Assembly: GCA_934167165.1 (NCBI GenBank)
Contig: CAKPKG010000001.1
Coordinates: forward strand, 1-64,000
DNA length: 64,000 nt
Reading direction: 5' to 3'
Source of the DNA: an uncultured Clostridia bacterium
GTDB lineage: Bacteria > Bacillota > Clostridia > TANB77 > CAG-508
Shown: one piece after another, positions 19,701 to 28,493 of the stretch
How positions within the stretch are numbered: position 1 is the first letter of the stretch
Layout: the number at the start of each line of letters is the position of its first letter
The notes under the pieces: generated by a model
What the model was told of the DNA's origin: nothing
Seen by the model: the letters and a program-made list of their open reading frames with translations, nothing else
The model's database searches: none
Made by a program: the position numbers and the translations under genes

Positions 19701-20037
19701 ATGCTGTGCTTCTTATGTAGCATGGGTACTTGTTGAATCAGGGGTTGTAGATGAAGGTACTATGAATAAAATATATTATAGGGGAGTAAACGAGTTATAT
19801 ACAGGATTAATGAAGACTCACAAATTCAAAGATATGGGTGCAATACCACAATCAAGTATGCAAAAAGGTGATATAGTATTCTGGTTAGGCCATCATACTC
19901 AAATGTATGCAGGAAACGGATATTGGTTTAATGGAGGAGTTGTGCCTCCAGGTCCAAATGTTAAATATAGTAGCTATAATGCACCAAATGCATTCAGCTC
20001 ATACGGAACATATCATGTATTAAGACCAACTGGTTAG
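16723..20037 (+). CDS. T4SS-associated cell-wall hydrolase (lysozyme-like plus NlpC/P60-like domains)
   Basis: 1104 residues. A membrane helix near residues 12-40 is followed by a long extracellular region, a phage tail lysozyme-type domain at about 785-945 (GAGYSKEVAAGIMGNLYAES..GYGLMQW), and a C-terminal NlpC/P60-type peptidase domain at about 960-1104 with a GVCCASYVAWVL cysteine segment (near 993) and a GHHTQMYAG histidine segment (near 1055). It would open peptidoglycan for the secretion channel, as VirB1 or the bifunctional Gram-positive hydrolases do. ACGGAGG precedes the ATG. The two catalytic activities are inferred from motifs. Confidence 0.85.
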   Translation: MKICKSEKGDALIKTMLIPLLIVVLTATSFYAILNGVIEIIKSVVGKLVDDIEGATSGGIQWLGLAKVSTGLPTFVIYEQQVENLKNRLEAQSIDTEKCGITQVRLRKILLAYAVSSSLSDTVCAAQITEEEMIKNYKEKEKIDEKTEVEINEVLNKYGSIDSPSKWTVSTPYYTLYYVDDTSQHTFFYFKDSSKKFGDNSEQWYIGAMGATTITTADDQTLKYVTNEDFGKIKENFEGVGLGDKLNSAAYKQMQECYTKTGVDTIKMYTLDITQKEYYFSFENKNIENNKLEKPEQTDGEEFKYDVDADSVYNVETQEMNLSDSVDLSQYSIPIELMIDFLNMTGSGEFLETFIDFALNEINTQISAYSLNAESVAYNVRKYNIDSNFVIEMYNMVNEVFGDDAESFKAYYDIIYNRKYNNLDLPENKVTKINNYKDIGKTYRTDGTFIASALETYLKTAYDPETGFSLGGINVTEVESTRSEKNDWRLMVTTIETWYGKSTYTIPDAKEIYTIPNKATGDVTEEEYNNYNHTKITESDFNDVEGQEREIRYLYKGLLNQIASGTIDTSKCNLQESDDIYDNAMKTASGADNRAHFQNWVMNGLAAIAQNDNGEKNSTRGAGRGTDYIYCKYKETNAKKSIAKEKTMQQIVDENNIVQQDTTTGTKEKIEKFLALLRNKEGKIPDPLNSGVFTEKNDNPSIVVRYGDIYNGTIPVGDLLLDNGARMLFELLDTSENTKQLVPLFKYMAYRYSGVDYGVTEISSFMDIFDLNPISEIYGGTIVEKIWFALIGAGYSKEVAAGIMGNLYAESGLNPSLAETGSKLSATGMTSEQYTAAVNKKTYSKNKFIYDEIGYGLMQWTYWSRKKGLYEYCQDKNINDEDAQIKYMLKELKSYKDARWVNAKTVEEATEQFCNLVENPSVPHMETRKKMALKYYNDMKDKTIGNYSGTAVEKMMQAAEKIRVHCTKNNYKYDATQPAYHEGIRALWNKKGVCCASYVAWVLVESGVVDEGTMNKIYYRGVNELYTGLMKTHKFKDMGAIPQSSMQKGDIVFWLGHHTQMYAGNGYWFNGGVVPPGPNVKYSSYNAPNAFSSYGTYHVLRPTG

Positions 20038-20045
20038 GAGGAAAA

Positions 20046-21362
20046 ATGAAAAAATTAAAATATGTTTTAATATTATTATGTTTGATACTTGTAATTTTAA
20101 TAATTATTATAATTAAAGATAAAGGAAAAAATGAGGCAGAAAAAACAGCAGATCAAGCATTAACACAAGCTGATAATAGTTATGGTGAGAAGGTTTCCTT
20201 TATAGATTATTTTATTGTAAAAAATTGTTTGCAACAATACGTTAGTGTATTAAATATGGAAAATTTCATATATTATAATCGTGACGAAGATGGAAAATAT
20301 ATAGATGACACAGATGAAACAGAAAAAAAACAAAATATTTATAATCTTCTTAGTAAAGATTATATTGACGAAAATAGTATTACTATAAAAAATCTAAACA
20401 ATTTCATAAAAACTACAACTGTAGAAAAAGAAATTGTTCCATGCAAAATTGTAAAAATAAATACAGAAAAAAAAGATTTAAGTATAGAAAATTATTTCAT
20501 TTCAGCTGTTTTGTTTGAAGAAGCTAATATAGAAAAATTTGACAAAATTTATGCTATTGTAAATTTAGATATTGTAAATGGAACTTTTTCTATAAGACCG
20601 CTAAAGGAAGAAAAGGAATTAGAGAATTTTAAAGTACAAAACATAGCAAATATAGAAGAGAAAAATAATAATATATACTTAAGTGAAGAAATTACAGATC
20701 AAAAAATAGCAACAGAATATTTTATAAATTATAAATACTTATTATTAACAGATGTAGAACTAGCATTTAACAATTTAAATAAAGATTATATGGAAAAAAG
20801 ATTTGGGGACTTACAGAGTTTTAAAGAATATGTAAATAATAATAAAGAAATTCTTAAGGGGATGACAATAGAAAAATACCAAGTAATAAATAACGAAGAT
20901 AATACAGAATATGTATGCACAGATCAATATAATAATATTTATATATTTTATGAGAAATCTGCATTAGACTATAATGTAATATTAGATATGTATACTTTAG
21001 ATATACCACAGCTTAATGAAAAATACGATGAAACAAATGAAAAAGGAAAATGTATATTAAACATAGAAAAAGTAAAACAGGCTTTAAATTCAGGAGATTA
21101 TAAATACATTTATGGAAAACTAAATGAACAATTTAAAAGTAAGAATTATAGTACACTAAGCGCTTTTGAAAACTATATGAAAAGTAACTTAAATAAATAC
21201 AATAAAATAGAATATAAAGAGTTCAAAAATGAAGGAGAAACATATATATATAATGTTGAGTTAACAGATTTGTTAGGAAAAACAGATAAAACAATTAACA
21301 TGCAAATACTTATGCAACTAAAAGATGATAGAGACTTTGTAATGTCATTTAGTATTAAATAA
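20046..21362 (+). CDS. Membrane-anchored protein with repeated NTF2-like domains (second VirB8-like)
   Basis: 438 residues with a membrane helix at about 5-22 and an extracellular part made of related segments, such as YFIVKNCLQQYVSVL near 55 and YFINYKYLLLTDVELAFNNL near 225. This is the pattern of NTF2-like domains in tandem, comparable with the 15765 product. TAGGAGG precedes the ATG 8 bp after the hydrolase stop. Probably a structural subunit of the same machine. Family not firmly recognised. Confidence 0.5.
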   Translation: MKKLKYVLILLCLILVILIIIIIKDKGKNEAEKTADQALTQADNSYGEKVSFIDYFIVKNCLQQYVSVLNMENFIYYNRDEDGKYIDDTDETEKKQNIYNLLSKDYIDENSITIKNLNNFIKTTTVEKEIVPCKIVKINTEKKDLSIENYFISAVLFEEANIEKFDKIYAIVNLDIVNGTFSIRPLKEEKELENFKVQNIANIEEKNNNIYLSEEITDQKIATEYFINYKYLLLTDVELAFNNLNKDYMEKRFGDLQSFKEYVNNNKEILKGMTIEKYQVINNEDNTEYVCTDQYNNIYIFYEKSALDYNVILDMYTLDIPQLNEKYDETNEKGKCILNIEKVKQALNSGDYKYIYGKLNEQFKSKNYSTLSAFENYMKSNLNKYNKIEYKEFKNEGETYIYNVELTDLLGKTDKTINMQILMQLKDDRDFVMSFSIK

Positions 21363-21376
21363 TGGAGGAACAAAAC

Positions 21377-22699
21377 ATGGAAGAAAACGAATCTAAACAA
21401 GGCAAAGACCTAGCCCAAGAGCAAAAAAAGCAAGATAAAATAAAAGAAGCAATTAAATTAGCTTTATTAAACAACAAAAGAAAAGTAAGTTTAGATGATG
21501 GGAAATCAACAATTAATTTAGAACTAATGAAAATTGATACAGATGGTGATGAAGCAAATGCTGAAAGGTTTTCTGTTTGGATAGATGAAGATACAAAAAT
21601 GGCAGATATATCAAAATCTAAAAAAGGCATTAAATTTGAATATTATAATTCAGAACTAGCAAAAAGGATTCCATCTAATTTTGATATAGCTAGAGCAAGA
21701 ATAGTAGCAGAAGAAGAACAAAGAGAAGACATTAAAATGAGAAAAAGCATAGAAAAAGGAAATGCACCAGAAAGCATAAGTTCAGATAGTACTAAGCAAC
21801 AAGAAGCTATGGCATATCAAATAGAAAGAGGTTTAGCAACAGGAAAAGTAACCGAGATGGAAGTTAATAGAGAGTTTTCAGAATCTGAAAATATGAGAAT
21901 GTTTGTAAAAAGAGCTTGGGGAATAAGCTCACAAAGAATATTTAGAGTACCAGGAAAAGATACACATGATTTTAAATATGTTGCTAAAACTACTGGAGGA
22001 AAATATAAAGAAATACCACTTTCTACGCAAAGTGAAGGAAGAAACTCAAGTCAAAGTATATTTGTAATGGAAAATGGCACATTAAAGGAAAAGAAAGTAG
22101 ATTCATTACTTTTAAAAGGAAACTATGGAATTGCAACAGATTTACCAGAAAGTGTAGCAAGTCAAAATACAAAAACTTATTTAGTTTCTAGAACTCCTAG
22201 TGGACAATATATTGCTATTGCAGCTGGACAAAAGTCTGGTGTAAATAGAAATACATCAGGAGATGTGATTCAAAAAAGTATGATGGCAAGAGGAAGATCT
22301 GTGTATGAATTAGAAGATATAATAGATGCAGCAGGAATGGCAGAACAAATTTATGCTTTAAACAAAGATGGAAAACTTACCACAAGAGAAGTTGAGATGG
22401 TAAAGAAATTTAAAATAGATAGAAATATGGATGATAAAGAAGTCTTTGATGCAGTTACTTTAGTTGCAGACTTAAAAGACATGGGATATGAGTGCAATGA
22501 AATAAAAACAATTTTAAGTGCAAGAAGTAAAGAAGAAATTATGAAGCTAGCAAAAGAAGTAGATGATCATTCTAGAGAGTCCTCTGGAAAAACAAAGCAA
22601 ATGAATGAAGTTAATGAAGATATAGAAAATACAGGGGGAAAAACTTTGCATGACGGGCATGATGGAGAACGTCTATTTCCAGGAGAAAAAAGACATTAA
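21377..22699 (+). CDS. Conserved soluble protein of unknown function, last gene of the T4SS operon
   Basis: 440 residues from ATG 21377; the GGAGG ribosome binding site lies just after an in-frame ATG at 21362, so the later start is preferred. There are no membrane segments. The N-terminal 60 residues are charged helix, the middle has a mixed alpha/beta character (VKRAWGISSQRIFRVPGKD, TKTYLVSRTPSGQYIAIAAG), and the C-terminal part is helical. I do not recognise a family. Its place at the end of the operon suggests a cytoplasmic partner or substrate of the secretion machine. Confidence 0.6.
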   Translation: MEENESKQGKDLAQEQKKQDKIKEAIKLALLNNKRKVSLDDGKSTINLELMKIDTDGDEANAERFSVWIDEDTKMADISKSKKGIKFEYYNSELAKRIPSNFDIARARIVAEEEQREDIKMRKSIEKGNAPESISSDSTKQQEAMAYQIERGLATGKVTEMEVNREFSESENMRMFVKRAWGISSQRIFRVPGKDTHDFKYVAKTTGGKYKEIPLSTQSEGRNSSQSIFVMENGTLKEKKVDSLLLKGNYGIATDLPESVASQNTKTYLVSRTPSGQYIAIAAGQKSGVNRNTSGDVIQKSMMARGRSVYELEDIIDAAGMAEQIYALNKDGKLTTREVEMVKKFKIDRNMDDKEVFDAVTLVADLKDMGYECNEIKTILSARSKEEIMKLAKEVDDHSRESSGKTKQMNEVNEDIENTGGKTLHDGHDGERLFPGEKRH

Positions 22700-22702
22700 A
22701 AT

Positions 22703-22734
22703 TAAAATGGTTGCTTAAATAGCAACCATTTTAT
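22703..22734. terminator. Bidirectional terminator between the T4SS operon and the J-protein gene
   Basis: AAAATGGTTGCT and its complement with A/T runs on both sides, serving both converging genes. Confidence 0.8.
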
Positions 22735-22736
22735 AA

Positions 22737-23399
22737 TTATAAACTAATTTTAAATAAAGATAAAAACCAATTTTTTAAAGGTGGAATTATCCAAATTAAT
22801 TTAAATAATATATATAAAACAACTGTAGCAATAACTAATGCAAGAACGCTTTTTAATTGATCTTTAAAAGTTTTTTTGTATCTTATTTTATATCCCATAT
22901 TTCTTAAATTGTTTACATATGCATCATGATAAGCTCTGTTTACAGCATCTTGGTAAGCTTGCTCTCTTGCTTGTTCTTGAGCACGAGCAGTATATGTATC
23001 AGTTTGATATTGAGCAGAATCATTATTTGTATTGTTATAATAATTATTGTATTCATTAGAATTTGAAGAATTAGTATTTCCAGCAGATGAGTATTGTTTT
23101 AAAGCATTTTCTAATTCTTTGCAATAATTGCTAAGTTTTAGAAAATCTTCAGCAGAAACAGTTTGTGGAGAAGCACTTGCTTCATAATCTTGCAATTCTA
23201 AATCATATTGTTTTCTTTTTTCTTCATTAGATAATATTTCGTAGGCTTCAGAAATCTCTTTAAATTTTTCTTCTGATTCTTGTTGATTGTCTGGATTTGC
23301 ATCTGGATGATATTTTTTTGCTAAAAATTTATATACTTTTGATATAGTTTCTGGAGAAGCTTTTTTATTTACTTCTAATATTTCGTAATAATTTTTCAT
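22737..23399 (-). CDS. J-domain protein with C-terminal membrane helix
   Basis: 220 residues. Residues 1-65 form a J domain with the HPD motif ([11 protein letters not shown]), which stimulates Hsp70/DnaK. A Ser/Asn/Tyr-rich linker follows, then a basic segment and a hydrophobic helix near residues 187-207, so the protein is probably anchored with the J domain in the cytoplasm. It lacks the Gly/Phe and zinc regions of DnaJ proper. Family members of this type occur near membrane machines, but its partner is unknown. Confidence 0.85.
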   Translation of the reverse strand: MKNYYEILEVNKKASPETISKVYKFLAKKYHPDANPDNQQESEEKFKEISEAYEILSNEEKRKQYDLELQDYEASASPQTVSAEDFLKLSNYCKELENALKQYSSAGNTNSSNSNEYNNYYNNTNNDSAQYQTDTYTARAQEQAREQAYQDAVNRAYHDAYVNNLRNMGYKIRYKKTFKDQLKSVLALVIATVVLYILFKLIWIIPPLKNWFLSLFKISL

Positions 23400-23486
23400 T
23401 AAAATACTCCTAAAAGATTTATATATATAATTATATCATATTAAAACAAAAAAACACAATAATTTTAGAATTACAATGTTTTTGAA

Positions 23487-23527
23487 TAAACTCCTAAAAA
23501 TAGCTAAAACTATTATTAGGAGTTGAT
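23487..23527 (+). promoter_or_regulatory. Hairpin directly before the SH3-CAP gene
   Basis: AACTCCTAA and its complement TTAGGAGTT flank a short loop just before ATG 23533. The right arm contains the AGGAG ribosome binding site, so the hairpin would hide it when folded. Confidence 0.5.
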
Positions 23528-23532
23528 TTTTT

Positions 23533-24284
23533 ATGAAACTAAAGACAAAGATATTTTTATGTTTTATTATGTTTTTGTTAGGGATTAGTATATTAACAAG
23601 CAGTACGGCTATGAAAAATTATCAAACAGTAAGTACGCCAACAGGATTTGTTACAGCAACAACATTAAATGTAAGACAAGGACCACGGAACAAATTTTGG
23701 AATAGTAACAAAAGTGTATAAAAACCAGTATATAAGATTATTTGCCCAAATAGGGGATTGGTATATTGTACAAACAGATAATGATTATATTGGAGCAGTA
23801 AGTAGCAAATATATTAAACTAATATATCCTAATACTCGGAAGTGCGGGAAACAATTCTAGTACAACAAAGCCAAATACAAATAATACTGTAAAAAGTGAG
23901 CTCACAGCTGATGAACAAGAAGTATTTGATTTGATTAATGCAAAAAGGGTCGCTAATGGTTTATCTGCATTAAAAATAAATGATGAGGTGCAAAATGTTG
24001 CAAGAGTAAAGGCAAAAGATATGGTGGATAATAATTACTTTTCTCATACCTCTCCAATTTATGGTTCGCCATTTGATATGTTAAAAAATTATGGTATTAG
24101 TTATAAAACAGCAGGTGAAAATATTGCTGGAAACTCAAGTAACAGTGGAGCTGTAAATGCATGGATGAATTCTGAAGGACATAGAGCAAATATTTTAAAT
24201 GGTAGTTTTAATTATACTGGAATAGGGGTAGTAAAGAGCCCTAAATATGGAAAAGTATATGTTCAAATGTTTATAGGAAAATAA
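23533..24284 (+). CDS. Secreted SH3b-CAP domain protein, containing two CGGA +1 sites
   Basis: Starting at ATG 23533, the product is recovered to TAA 24284 only with one-base skips at CGGA 23686-23689 and 23837-23840, giving 249 residues. It has a signal peptide (about 1-25), a bacterial SH3 domain (TTLNVRQGPGTNFGIV, Gly52 at site 1), a Ser/Thr/Asn linker (Gly102 at site 2) and a CAP/SCP domain (HTSPIYGSPFDM, AGENIAGN, WMNSEGHRANIL). CAP proteins are extracellular and their function in Clostridia is poorly known. No other defect is present, and the two shifts together return exactly to the CAP frame. The start lies behind a hairpin containing the ribosome binding site. Confidence 0.85.
23686..23689 (+). 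other. Quadruplet/+1 recoding site CGGA (Gly52 of the SH3-CAP protein)
   Basis: Reading frame GGA CCA CGGA ACA AAT. The restored GPGTNF is the standard SH3b motif; the triplet frame ends at TAA within 12 codons. Confidence 0.85.
23837..23840 (+). other. Quadruplet/+1 recoding site CGGA (Gly102 of the SH3-CAP protein)
   Basis: Reading frame AAT ACT CGGA AGT GCG GGA. The following GCG GGA contains an out-of-frame CGG that must not be recoded. Confidence 0.8.
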
Positions 24285-24350
24285 AAATGAGTTAGAAGCA
24301 TTATTCGTTTCTAAAACTTCAAAGTACAAACAAAAATTTGCACACACATA

Positions 24351-24379
24351 TTGACAAATGTAAAAAAATGGAATACAAT
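24351..24379 (+). promoter_or_regulatory. Sigma-A promoter of the toxin-antitoxin operon
   Basis: TTGACA, 17 bases, TACAAT, about 40 bases before the GTG start of the antitoxin gene. Confidence 0.75.
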
Positions 24380-24419
24380 TATAAAAGTTAAAAATGCATA
24401 ATAACAAGGAAGTGATAAT

Positions 24420-24692
24420 GTGAACGACGAGAAATTTAATTTAGTTAATGAAGAAAAAGTCGAGGCTAAAAACTATAAAGAGTTATTACAATTAGAGGAA
24501 GAGTTAATGCATAATCCAAAGGCTACAAGTTTAGATTTAGCTTTTGTTACATCTGTTATATTGGATAGGGAAGAAGCAATGGGAATAGACAATACTATAC
24601 CATGGGATCAAGTAATTGATGAATTATTAAAAGGGACAGAATTTGAAAATAATAACAGAAAAAAGTGCGCAACAAGAGTTAATACAAATTAA
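24420..24692 (+). CDS. Putative antitoxin of a RelE/ParE-type pair
   Basis: 90 residues from GTG 24420 with AAGGAAG upstream. It is acidic and helical (LLQLEEELMHNPKA, EEAMGIDNTIPWDQVIDELLKG). I do not recognise a DNA-binding fold; the antitoxin role is inferred from its size and from its 50-base overlap with the downstream RelE/ParE-like gene. It has its own promoter. Confidence 0.55.
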   Translation: MNDEKFNLVNEEKVEAKNYKELLQLEEELMHNPKATSLDLAFVTSVILDREEAMGIDNTIPWDQVIDELLKGTEFENNNRKKCATRVNTN

Positions 24693-24927
24693 ATGGTATA
24701 TTCAACAAGATTCGGAATTTTATGCAAACAAAACAATTTACGAAATAAATAAGAGAATAAAAAATTTATTACTTTTCCCAGAAATGGGAAAAGTAATAAA
24801 TGAAAAGCAAAATATACGACAAATAATATACAAATCATATAAAATTCTATATAGATTTAATTCTAATAAAATTTATATTCTACATATAATTCATCATTCT
24901 AGAGATATTTCAATTCTTAAATTTTGA
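24643..24927 (+). CDS. RelE/ParE family toxin
   Basis: 94 residues starting at TTG 24643 inside the end of the antitoxin gene, with AAGGGA 6-7 bases upstream. The pattern KIITEKSAQQELIQIKWYI..LLLFPEMGKV..YKSYKILYRFNSNKIYILHIIHHSRDI is that of ParE/RelE toxins, including the YRF..I.I..I.H.R core. These act on mRNA at the ribosome or on gyrase; which applies here cannot be told. Confidence 0.8.
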   Translation: MKIITEKSAQQELIQIKWYIQQDSEFYANKTIYEINKRIKNLLLFPEMGKVINEKQNIRQIIYKSYKILYRFNSNKIYILHIIHHSRDISILKF

Positions 24928-24983
24928 ACTCAAGTATATTTAAAATTTTAATAAATTATGCATTTTTAATATTTATAATAATA

Positions 24984-27365
24984 TTATTTATTGTTTTTTT
25001 CATTGTTAGAGTAGCGTTTTAGTTTTTCGTAAGCTAAATATTTAATTGTACCGGCAGGGAATTTACCTTCTTTGTTTTTCTTACCAGCAGGCACACCTGT
25101 TAAAATTTCAATACCTTCATCTATTGTAGATATTGCATATATGTGGAATTTACCTTCTTTAACGCTATTAATTACTTCATCAGAAAGATTTAAGTTTTGA
25201 ACATTTTGTATAGGCATTACTACACCATGCTCTCCAGTTAAACCTCTTTGTTTACATACTTGGTAAAAACCTTCTATTTTTTCATTTATTCCACCAATTG
25301 GTTGAATATTACCTTTTTGATCAACTGAACCTGTAACTGCAATTGATTGCTTAATAGGTATTTCAGATAGACTAGAAAGAAGTGCATATAATTCTGTGCT
25401 AGAAGCGCTATCTCCATCTACACCATTATACAATTGTTCAAAGCAAAGGCTTGCAGTAAGAGATAAAGGAAAGTCTTGTGCAAAGGTTTCTCCTAAATAT
25501 CCAGAAAGTATTAGTACACCTTTTGAATGTGATGTTCCAGACATTTCTATTTCACGTTCTATATTTATTATACCGCTTTTTCCCATATAAGTATTTGCTG
25601 TTATTTTAGCTGGCTTTCCAAATGAATAGTCACCAATTGATAATATAGTAAGTCCATTTATTACACCAACTTCTGCGCCTTCTGTGCTTATAAGAAGTGT
25701 ATTTTCTTTAATCATTTCCATATATAAAGAATCGTATTTTTTAACTCTTTCTATTCTTTCAGCAAGAGTTTTGTCAATAAATTCGCTAGTTACAAGTTTT
25801 TTCTTTGCAAGTTTTGCCCATGTAGAAGATTCTGCTATAATTTCACCTATTTCATTAAATCTTGTAGATAGCTTGTCTTGACAATCTGATAATCTAGATG
25901 TGTATTCTACAAGTTTTGCTACAGCTCCTTTGTCTAATGGAAGCATACCTTCTTTTGTAGAAAAACTATGAACAAATCTAGCAAGTTTCATTATATTAGC
26001 ATCTGTTCTAGGTGCTGTTTCTTCAAATTCAACTTTAATTTTAAATAGTTTTTTAAAGTCAGGATCTAATGCAAGTAAAGTTTGATAAATACTAGCATCT
26101 CCCAATAGTAAAACTTTAACATTTAAAGGAATAGGTTCTGGTTTTAAAGAAATCATTACCATGTATGAACGTTGTTCCATATTGTTTTCTATGTTTAATT
26201 CTTTAACTAATAATGCTTTTTTTAATGCATCATAACAAATTGGATTTGCAAGTAAATCACTAGCTTGTAATATAATATAACCACCATTTGCTTTGTGTAA
26301 AAGACCTGATTTTAACATTGTAAAGTCTGTTTTTAACATTCCATATTGATTTTCGTATTCTAATTTTCCAAATAAATTATGATACAAATAGTTAGAATCC
26401 ATTATAACTGGGCTACCTGTTAAATTACTATTGTCTACAAAAAGATTTACTCTGTAATTAAGCCAAGGTCTAACTAATTCTTGCTTTAAAGTTTGGGCTT
26501 TCGTTTCAGAAATCTCATCTTTAATAAATAAGTTTATATTTTTTAAAATATCTTTTTTGATATATTCAAAAAAAGTTGATATTTTAGGATATTTTTTATA
26601 TTTTGCTTTTAATGGATTTACATGAGAATTGATTGTTATTAAAGCTATGTTTGATTGCCATTCTTGTATTTTTTTAATATTTTCTTTTTCTAATGTTTTA
26701 ATTTGATTAATTACTTCTATAATTTTTTCTTGAACTTTTGCAGAGTTTTCTTCAAATTGTTTTCTTGTTTTTTCATCTAATTTTGCAAATTCTTCTTCTT
26801 CAATTGTTTTACCATCTAAAATAGGCATCATATATACGCCATTTTGAGCAGTTTTAACTTGAAAACCACTTTTCATAGATTGTTTATTTAATTTTTCTAA
26901 TAAAAGACTCTTTTTTTGTTCAAAAGAATTTTGCATTAAAGATTTTTGTTTATCAAAATCTTCGTTACCAAATGTTAATTTAATATCTCTTTTAATGTCA
27001 GTTATAAAAGCATCCATATCATCTCTAAATTCTTTACCTTTTCCAGATTGCAAAGAAACTGCAACAGGCTCATTTGGTTCTTCAAAATTATAAATGTAAC
27101 ACCAGTCATCAGGAGTTTTCTTTTTTGATGCAACTTTTGTTACATAGTTTTTTGTATACATTGTTTTTCCAACACCAGAAGGACCTTCTAGATATAAGTT
27201 ATAACCTTTTGATTCAACATCTAATCCGAATTCTAATGCTTTAATTCCTCTGTCTTGGCCATAAATTAAATCCTTACTGTCTAGTTCATCTGTTGTTTCG
27301 AATTTAAAATTATTTGGGTTGCAAATATTTTTTAAACTCTTGTAGCTTAATTCATTTTTTTTCAT
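24984..27365 (-). CDS. Lon-like ATP-dependent protease (AAA+ with S16 domain)
   Basis: 793 residues from ATG 27365, chosen because GGAGG lies just before it; a longer frame opens at 27392. Walker A GPSGVGKT is near residue 70 and a long helical insert follows. The C-terminal S16 protease domain has GDSASSTELYALLSSLSEIP with the catalytic Ser and GSVDQKGNIQPIGGINEKIEG with the Lys, at about residues 645-695. This is the AAA_32 (LonB-like) type rather than housekeeping Lon. Probably a cytosolic or membrane-associated quality-control protease. Transcribed after the rimI gene on the same strand with a 29-bp gap. Confidence 0.87.
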   Translation of the reverse strand: MKKNELSYKSLKNICNPNNFKFETTDELDSKDLIYGQDRGIKALEFGLDVESKGYNLYLEGPSGVGKTMYTKNYVTKVASKKKTPDDWCYIYNFEEPNEPVAVSLQSGKGKEFRDDMDAFITDIKRDIKLTFGNEDFDKQKSLMQNSFEQKKSLLLEKLNKQSMKSGFQVKTAQNGVYMMPILDGKTIEEEEFAKLDEKTRKQFEENSAKVQEKIIEVINQIKTLEKENIKKIQEWQSNIALITINSHVNPLKAKYKKYPKISTFFEYIKKDILKNINLFIKDEISETKAQTLKQELVRPWLNYRVNLFVDNSNLTGSPVIMDSNYLYHNLFGKLEYENQYGMLKTDFTMLKSGLLHKANGGYIILQASDLLANPICYDALKKALLVKELNIENNMEQRSYMVMISLKPEPIPLNVKVLLLGDASIYQTLLALDPDFKKLFKIKVEFEETAPRTDANIMKLARFVHSFSTKEGMLPLDKGAVAKLVEYTSRLSDCQDKLSTRFNEIGEIIAESSTWAKLAKKKLVTSEFIDKTLAERIERVKKYDSLYMEMIKENTLLISTEGAEVGVINGLTILSIGDYSFGKPAKITANTYMGKSGIINIEREIEMSGTSHSKGVLILSGYLGETFAQDFPLSLTASLCFEQLYNGVDGDSASSTELYALLSSLSEIPIKQSIAVTGSVDQKGNIQPIGGINEKIEGFYQVCKQRGLTGEHGVVMPIQNVQNLNLSDEVINSVKEGKFHIYAISTIDEGIEILTGVPAGKKNKEGKFPAGTIKYLAYEKLKRYSNNEKNNK

Positions 27366-27394
27366 TTGTTTACCTCCATAAATTTTTGACAATT

Positions 27395-27838
27395 TTAGTT
27401 TAAAGTTTTTGTCATAATTATTGCATCTTCTGTGTTGTTATAATATTTTTTTCGTATTCCTACATTTTTAAAGCCAAATTTTTGGTAAAGTTTTTGGGCA
27501 GGAATATTATTTGAATTAACTTCCAAAGTAATAGATTTTTGAGTTCGATTTTCGCAAAGTTCAATTAAATTGTTAAGCATAAGTGAGCCAATTTTTTGAT
27601 TTCTACAATTCTTTTTAACAACTATATTTGTTATATGTATGTCATCAACAGAAAACCAAATTCCAGCAAAACCAACTATTTGATTATTAAATTTTGCTAC
27701 AATATACATAGAATTTTTATTTTCTAATTCACTTTTAAATAAGTTGTAGTTCCAAAAATCATCAAATTCACAAGTAAGTATATCACTAATTGAATCCAAG
27801 TCGGGGAGAGTCATAGCAGAAATTTTAATATTATCCAT
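27395..27838 (-). CDS. rimI: Ribosomal protein S18-alanine N-acetyltransferase-like GNAT protein
   Basis: 147-residue GNAT acetyltransferase with the acetyl-CoA motif VVKKNCRNQKIGSLMLNNL near residue 75 and the C-terminal YQKFGFKNVGIRKKYY segment typical of RimI. It overlaps tsaB by 8 bases, and tsaE-tsaB-rimI is the standard Firmicutes arrangement, which supports the name. Confidence 0.88.
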   Translation of the reverse strand: MDNIKISAMTLPDLDSISDILTCEFDDFWNYNLFKSELENKNSMYIVAKFNNQIVGFAGIWFSVDDIHITNIVVKKNCRNQKIGSLMLNNLIELCENRTQKSITLEVNSNNIPAQKLYQKFGFKNVGIRKKYYNNTEDAIIMTKTLN

Positions 27839-28493
27839 TTAAACTTCTCATCCTTTCGGCTTGTGATTTTCTTAAATACATTGGAAGAATTGAATCTGCA
27901 TTTAAAATTTCTCCTTTGCTAAATTTATTAACTGCACATAAATTAATATTTTTAGCATGAAGTAAATTATCAGATTTAAAATCTTTAATATTTAGTAAAT
28001 CTTTGTGAGCAATAGCACCATCACCAACAAATGTTATAGGTTTGTGTTGATCTATTACTTGCAAAACAGTATTTATATCATCTGCCAAATAATTTCCTAG
28101 TAAGATGTAGTTTGAGTCAAATAAACCACAATATACCTGATTATTTCTGGCATCTATTAAAGAACAAATATATTCAGCCTCATGTATATTGTATGCTAGA
28201 CCTTCTAATGAACTTACTGCTATTACAGGGATATTAAGGCTTTCAGCAATTGCCTTTACAGTAGATATACCAATTCTAATACCTGTAAAAGAGCCAGGAC
28301 CATTATCACATGCAATTAAATTAATGTCCTGCAATTTAATATTAGTTTCTTTTAAAAGTTCATCAATTAAAGGTACTAATGTTTCTGAATGAGTTTTATT
28401 ATTGTTAATATTTAATTCTTTTATACATTCTGTATCGCTATTAATTGCAACAGAAGCAATATTGCTAGATGTTGATATTCCTAAAATTAACAT
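27831..28493 (-). CDS. tsaB: tRNA threonylcarbamoyladenosine biosynthesis protein TsaB
   Basis: 220 residues, ASKHA-fold partner of TsaD in forming t6A37 on ANN-decoding tRNAs. It shows the N-terminal LGISTSSNIASVA, the GPGSFTGIRIGISTVKA signature near residue 68 and SLIDARNNQVYCG near 115. Overlaps tsaE by 7 bases and rimI by 8, so the three are translationally coupled. Confidence 0.93.
   Translation of the reverse strand: MLILGISTSSNIASVAINSDTECIKELNINNNKTHSETLVPLIDELLKETNIKLQDINLIACDNGPGSFTGIRIGISTVKAIAESLNIPVIAVSSLEGLAYNIHEAEYICSLIDARNNQVYCGLFDSNYILLGNYLADDINTVLQVIDQHKPITFVGDGAIAHKDLLNIKDFKSDNLLHAKNINLCAVNKFSKGEILNADSILPMYLRKSQAERMRSLNG

Noticed and set aside
7633..22699. The secretion locus as an integrative conjugative element
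   Set aside because: No integrase, relaxase, coupling ATPase, oriT or attachment-site repeats were found at its ends, and one of its genes is adapted to the local code.
23533..24284. SH3-CAP gene as a pseudogene in three pieces
   Set aside because: Both breaks are CGGA before Gly, the two shifts together return exactly to the CAP frame, and no stop or deletion is otherwise present.
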